Shown here: piece after piece, positions 6,848 through 9,946 of the stretch
Layout of the letters: each line of letters starts with the position of its first letter
Position numbering within the stretch: the stretch's first letter is position 1
From: Candidatus Cloacimonadota bacterium
GTDB taxonomy: Bacteria > Muiribacteriota > UBA6191 > JACPRK01
Direction of reading: 5' to 3'
DNA length: 9,946 nucleotides
Assembly (NCBI GenBank): GCA_021772705.1
Contig: JAJFLN010000454.1
Location: 1 to 9,946 of the forward strand
Made by a program: the position numbers and the translations under genes
Notes under the pieces: model-generated
Database searches by the model: none
What the model was told of the DNA's origin: nothing
Seen by the model: only the letters and a program-made list of their open reading frames with translations

Positions 6848-7924
6848 GAGCAGATCCCCGCCAGCCCTCCGATTCGATTGAAGTTTCAACTGAAGCATTC
6901 AATCTTGCTTCTCGTGCTGGCCGTGACGATGTCCGCCGGAGCCGGTCCGCTGTCGGCCGGGGACAACCAGGCTTTCGGCAAGGTCAAGACCCTGGCGGGA
7001 GTCTGGGTGGGAACCGAGGCCGACGGCACTCCTGCTCGGGTGGAGTACCAGGTCAGCTCCGGAGGCGAAGCTCTGAAGGAAGTGCTCTACATGGGGACGG
7101 CTCCTCCCATGGTGAGCGTCTTTTATCCTGACAAGGATCAGCTGGCCATGACCCACTACTGCCTGACCCGGACCCAGCCTCGGATGCGCACCGTCAGCTA
7201 TCCTCCGGATTTGTCGGAGCTCGACCTGGTCTACTGGGACGCGACGAACGTCATCCAGTCCACCGGCGGGGTGATGAACGGCGTCCGGATCAAGTTCATC
7301 GATGACGATCACTTCGAGCAACTCTGGAATGCCGATGCGACCGACGAGGCGTCAGTCCGTGTCACCTACCGCCGCCTGGGCAGCGAGGGAACATCGGCAG
7401 CGACGACAGCTCCTTTAGCGGCGACGCCTCCCGTTCCCGGCGGCGACGGCCCCTTCGTTTCCAGAGCCCAGAAAGCCCTGGCCCGGATTGGCTCCCTGGC
7501 AGGGGAGTGGCGAGGCAGGGAGGCGACCCGCGACTGGGACGTGACCCTGAGGCTCGAGCCCATCTCCGGGGGCACTGCCGTCCTGGAGACCATGGACTTC
7601 AAGGAGGCCGGGATGATGACGGTGTACCACCTGGACGGAGATCAGCTGCTGATGACCCACTACTGCCTCTCTCGCTCCCAGCCGCGAATGCGGACCGTCT
7701 CGCTTCCCGAGAGTCTGGACCGATTCGACTTTCAGTACCTGGACGCGACCAACGTGATGGAGGCGACGGAGTCTTACATGAGCAGTCTGCTCCTGCAGGT
7801 GGAGAGTGAGGACCGATTCCGTCAGATCTGGAACCAGGACTCCCCGGGCAAGAAGCCGATCGACATCATCTACGAGCGCGTGAAGCCAGCCCCAGGAAAG
7901 GCGGAGGATCGCCATGGCCAGTGA
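6845..7924 (+). CDS. Exported protein with two tandem copies of a THYC-type domain
   Basis: This 359-residue protein has an N-terminal signal sequence (hydrophobic core HSILLLVLAV at about residues 18-27, small residues after). It consists of two homologous domains, about residues 46-163 and 213-345, joined by a Pro/Ala/Gly-rich linker. Both share L-A-G-x-W near the start, then MTHYCL (Cys106 and Cys274), QPRMRTVS, DATNV and a closing QLWN or QIWN. The pattern of short strands suggests a calycin or lipocalin-like beta barrel, but I cannot name a family with certainty or assign a ligand. The start is a GTG without a Shine-Dalgarno; a TTG at 6878 would give a more compact signal peptide and is an alternative. 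The gene overlaps the cyclase gene by 11 nt, which suggests translational coupling and a shared role. Its position between the kinase and the cyclase hints at a periplasmic sensing or binding role (inference). Confidence 0.85.
   Translation: MEQIPASPPIRLKFQLKHSILLLVLAVTMSAGAGPLSAGDNQAFGKVKTLAGVWVGTEADGTPARVEYQVSSGGEALKEVLYMGTAPPMVSVFYPDKDQLAMTHYCLTRTQPRMRTVSYPPDLSELDLVYWDATNVIQSTGGVMNGVRIKFIDDDHFEQLWNADATDEASVRVTYRRLGSEGTSAATTAPLAATPPVPGGDGPFVSRAQKALARIGSLAGEWRGREATRDWDVTLRLEPISGGTAVLETMDFKEAGMMTVYHLDGDQLLMTHYCLSRSQPRMRTVSLPESLDRFDFQYLDATNVMEATESYMSSLLLQVESEDRFRQIWNQDSPGKKPIDIIYERVKPAPGKAEDRHGQ
7903..7907 (+). promoter_or_regulatory. Shine-Dalgarno of the cyclase gene inside the upstream ORF
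   Basis: GGAGG lies 6 nt before the ATG at 7914, within the coding sequence of the preceding gene, whose TGA is at 7922-7924. The site fixes the cyclase start and supports coupled translation of the two genes. Confidence 0.8.
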
Positions 7925-9119
7925 CGACGGCAAGATCACCGAGGGCGAGCCCACATCCCTGGAAGGTGCCCTCGACCAGCTCAGGGACTTCAAGGCGCGA
8001 CTGAGCCACGCCCAGGCGAAGCTGAAGCTCTACGGCGACGGCTCGGGAGGTAGTTTCAGCAGGTCCTTCCTCAAGATCCCCCGTACCGTCATGGAGGGAA
8101 TGGACCCTCTGCTCTGGGTCGATCTGGAAGGCCGTGTCGTGGAGGTGAATCAGAAGATGTCGGTCCTCCTCTACGAGGATCGGGGCTCCGTGCCGCCGCC
8201 GTCTTCACTGCGGGGGAAGGCCCTGGAAGAGGTGGATCAGCTTCCATGGGCTCCGGGCATTCTGCGGACCCTGCTCGTCGACGCCAGGGATCAGCTCCTG
8301 CCGGTGCAGTTCTCGGTTCAGGCCGGCGATCCGTCGGGCCAGGTGCGGCACTTCGTGTTCCACGCCGAGGCGACGGCCAAGGGGGGGCACTTCCGGGTGG
8401 AGGATGCGACGGCCCGGACCCGCATCGAGGATTACTTCTCTCGCTACGTGGGAGCCGAGGTCCTGGAGATGCTGAAGGACCGGAGCGAGGCCGACTTCTT
8501 CCGGACGTCCCGGAGGAACATGACTGTTCTGTTTGCCGATCTTCGTGGATTCACCCGGGCCTCGTCCACCCTCTCGCCCGAGCAGGTCTGCGAGTTCATC
8601 AACGAGTTCCTGGAAGCGATGATCGAGGTCGTGGACCGGAACCGGGCCACGGTGGATAAGATCGTCGGCGACGAGGTGATGGTCCTGTGCGGCGCCCCCT
8701 GCCCCCTGGAGGACCACGCAGCCCAGGCATTGAAGGTGGCGATCGGGATGATCGAAGCCCAGGACGAGCTGATCGAGCGATGGAGGCGACGTGCTCTGCC
8801 CGAGCTATCGAATCTCCACGTTGGCATCGGAATCAACACAGGGGAGATGGTGGTGGGCAACATCGGCTCCCGGCTGCGAACTCAGTACACCGTGCTGGGG
8901 TCGAGCGTGAACCTGGCGGCTCGGCTCTGCTCCAGCGCCAGGTCCGGGGAGATCCTGATGAGCCGCCAGACCTTCGAGGTCGTTCGCAAGGTCATCCAGG
9001 GACAGCCTGACTACTTCGATCCACCGTTGAAGGGATTCCGGGAACACGATCCGGTGGAGGCCAAGGGTTTCTCGGAACCCATTCCGGTGGTCACTTACAT
9101 CCATCGGACCCGCGACTGA
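7914..9119 (+). CDS. PAS-domain class III adenylate cyclase
   Basis: This 401-residue soluble protein should convert ATP to cyclic AMP. Residues about 15-42 form a short helical or coiled-coil segment, about 55-160 a PAS-like sensor domain (MDPLLWVDLEGRVVEVNQK), and about 195-395 the catalytic domain. A linker typical of bacterial cyclases (RIEDYFSRYVGAEVLEML) joins them. In the catalytic domain, FADLRGF gives metal-binding Asp209, and KIVGDE gives substrate-selecting Lys249 and second metal-binding Asp253. QYTVLGSSVNLAARL gives Thr326 at the position of the mammalian adenine-contacting Asp, plus Asn333 and Arg337 for the transition state. A Lys/Thr pair is the class IIIb pattern of cyanobacterial CyaB1-type cyclases, so ATP is the likely substrate and bicarbonate stimulation is possible. 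All catalytic residues are present. There is no signal peptide or membrane segment, so it acts in the cytoplasm. The start has a strong Shine-Dalgarno. Confidence 0.92.
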   Translation: MASDDGKITEGEPTSLEGALDQLRDFKARLSHAQAKLKLYGDGSGGSFSRSFLKIPRTVMEGMDPLLWVDLEGRVVEVNQKMSVLLYEDRGSVPPPSSLRGKALEEVDQLPWAPGILRTLLVDARDQLLPVQFSVQAGDPSGQVRHFVFHAEATAKGGHFRVEDATARTRIEDYFSRYVGAEVLEMLKDRSEADFFRTSRRNMTVLFADLRGFTRASSTLSPEQVCEFINEFLEAMIEVVDRNRATVDKIVGDEVMVLCGAPCPLEDHAAQALKVAIGMIEAQDELIERWRRRALPELSNLHVGIGINTGEMVVGNIGSRLRTQYTVLGSSVNLAARLCSSARSGEILMSRQTFEVVRKVIQGQPDYFDPPLKGFREHDPVEAKGFSEPIPVVTYIHRTRD

Positions 9120-9252
9120 TCGAGGCGGCCTGGAAGGCCTCGACCATGCTCTTCACCCGTAGCGGGTCCGGAGGGTTCGCCCAGTGACCGTCTTGCTTGA
9201 GGCTGGACCCGACGATGAAGCCGTCGGCGTGATCGATGTAATCTGAGACCAT
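9091..9252 (-). pseudogene. C-terminal remnant of a BtpA-family protein
   Basis: The minus strand over the gap between the cyclase and esterase-like ORFs encodes DYIDHADGFIVGSSLKQDG followed by HWANPPDPLRVKSMVEAFQAA. This closely resembles the end of BtpA-family TIM-barrel proteins (ADGxIVGSSLKxDG, NPVDPxRV). Only about 43 recognisable residues remain. An in-frame TAG at 9256-9258 closes the frame upstream, and the rest of the barrel is missing. Downstream of about 9123 the frame runs antisense into the cyclase gene and stops at 9091-9093, so the original end is lost as well. A functional 53-residue peptide is unlikely; I read this as a gene fossil left by a deletion or rearrangement. Confidence 0.6.
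9120..9143 (+). terminator. Hairpin directly after the cyclase gene
   Basis: TCGAGGC (9120-9126) and GCCTCGA (9137-9143) form a 7-bp perfect stem with a 10-nt loop directly after the TGA of the cyclase gene. No T run follows, so it is at most a weak terminator or an mRNA 3' end-stabilising hairpin. It also overlaps the BtpA-like remnant, so it could be incidental. Confidence 0.3.
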
Positions 9253-9886
9253 GACCTACAGGCGTACGGTACGAGTGATCTATCCCGTTTCACAGGGGCA
9301 CATCGTTCTGCGATGCGGCGAGGAGGGCGAGATTTGCCTCAAGGCCGACAAGATCCGGGACGACGGCAATGGCTTCACATTCTCCGTGGAGTCCGAGCGC
9401 CCGTACATCTATTGCCAGCCTTGCCTGGTGAAGACCGATCTCGAACACGCCTCCGAAGGGGGCCGATCCCTGGTGGTCCTCACCGACCTGGGTCCTCGGG
9501 ACATTTATCCTCACTTCATGTCCGATGACCAGGGCTCCATCACGGACCCTCTGGAGATTCGCTCCAGCATCATGGATCGATCTCACATCGTCAGGGTCTA
9601 CCTGCCCCCCGGGTATGGCGACAACCTGTTGAAGCACTATCCCGTCATCTACATGCACGACGGCAAAAACCTGTTCTTTCCGCAGGATGCATTCCTGGGC
9701 AAGGACTGGGGCCTCAGCGGAACCCTCGACATGCTGAACGCGATGAACGCCGTCGACAAGGTGATCGCCGTCGGCATCTACTCGGGAGATCGGGACAGGG
9801 ACTATACCCTGAGGCATGGATGGATCGTTGAGATACCTCATGCAGCAAGGGGAAGCGCGTCAGCCAACGAGGAGAACTCCGGTTGA
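9251..9886 (+). pseudogene. Truncated esterase-family (alpha/beta hydrolase) ORF
   Basis: The first about 186 residues look like the start of a putative esterase of the esterase D / enterochelin esterase type. An N-terminal beta-rich region (about 1-105) leads to RVYLPPGYGDNLLKHYPVIY and the YMHDGKNLF oxyanion-region motif (Tyr134 to Phe142), then AVGIYSGDRDRDYT (up to Thr186). In the family this is followed by a G-x-S-x-G nucleophile motif and a long C-terminal half with the catalytic Asp and His. Here the frame instead continues with a 25-residue tail of unrelated composition (RHGWIVEIPHAARGSAS and on) and stops. No nucleophile serine is present, so the product cannot be a working hydrolase. 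The start is an ATG 6 nt after TAATCT (9239-9244), with no Shine-Dalgarno. It abuts the BtpA-like remnant, so both edges of this ORF look rearranged. Confidence 0.7.
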
Positions 9887-9946
9887 CGGGAATCGCACGG
9901 TGGGTGGTTCTTCTTGGCTCTCGCTGCGCAGCGTCGGCTCAGTTCA
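9816..9946 (+). other. Unassigned sequence beyond the esterase break, with an open frame
   Basis: From about 9809 the sequence no longer matches the esterase family. A plus-strand frame opens with ATG at 9816, shortly after a TGA at 9810-9812, and stays open to the window edge (43 codons; begins MDGSLRYLMQQGEARQPTRR). Its composition is Arg/Ser/Gly-rich and I recognise no domain. It could be the 5' edge of an inserted element or merely non-coding. Nothing else is seen in 9887-9946. Confidence 0.25.

Overview
The window is GC-rich, with tightly packed, high-GC3 coding sequence, and looks like a chromosome segment from a deep-branching Gram-negative bacterium. A membrane Ser/Thr kinase with a WD40 propeller, a gingipain-like C25 peptidase with a signal peptide, an M50B-like membrane peptidase and a class III nucleotide cyclase together suggest Acidobacteriota or a similar phylum (Planctomycetota, Myxococcota). 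This placement is inference from gene content only. No rRNA, tRNA, CRISPR array or recognisable transposase is visible.

Layout. Positions 34-420 hold a small hypothetical gene (+). Positions 421-896 have no convincing large gene. That gap carries two arrays of degenerate heptamers in opposite orientation (466-507 and 758-800), which bracket about 250 bp containing a 41-codon minus-strand ORF. It also holds the terminator of the next gene. On the minus strand follow a secreted C25 peptidase (897-2969, with a TATAAT -10 box and a clear Shine-Dalgarno) and an M50B-like membrane metallopeptidase (3109-3780). The M50B gene is divergent from a plus-strand signalling cluster: a 982-residue transmembrane Ser/Thr kinase with WD40 and Sel1-like regions (3858-6806), an exported protein built from two copies of one domain (6845-7924), and a PAS plus adenylate cyclase protein (7914-9119) whose start overlaps the preceding stop.

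The right end is a scar zone. The 130-bp gap after the cyclase encodes, on the minus strand, what looks like the C-terminal end of a BtpA-family protein with no 5' part. Directly beyond it begins an esterase-family ORF (9251-9886) that loses similarity to its family around residue 186, before the catalytic serine, and ends in an unrelated tail. The last 130 bp are unassigned.

How the genes may work together (inference): the kinase and cyclase are two output modules, protein phosphorylation and a cyclic nucleotide. The exported duplicated-domain protein sits between them, translationally coupled to the cyclase. This suggests an envelope-sensing module with an extracytoplasmic WD40 and Sel1 sensor and possibly a periplasmic partner protein. 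Several plus-strand starts lack a Shine-Dalgarno but have a TAnnnT box 6-10 nt upstream, as leaderless promoters do.
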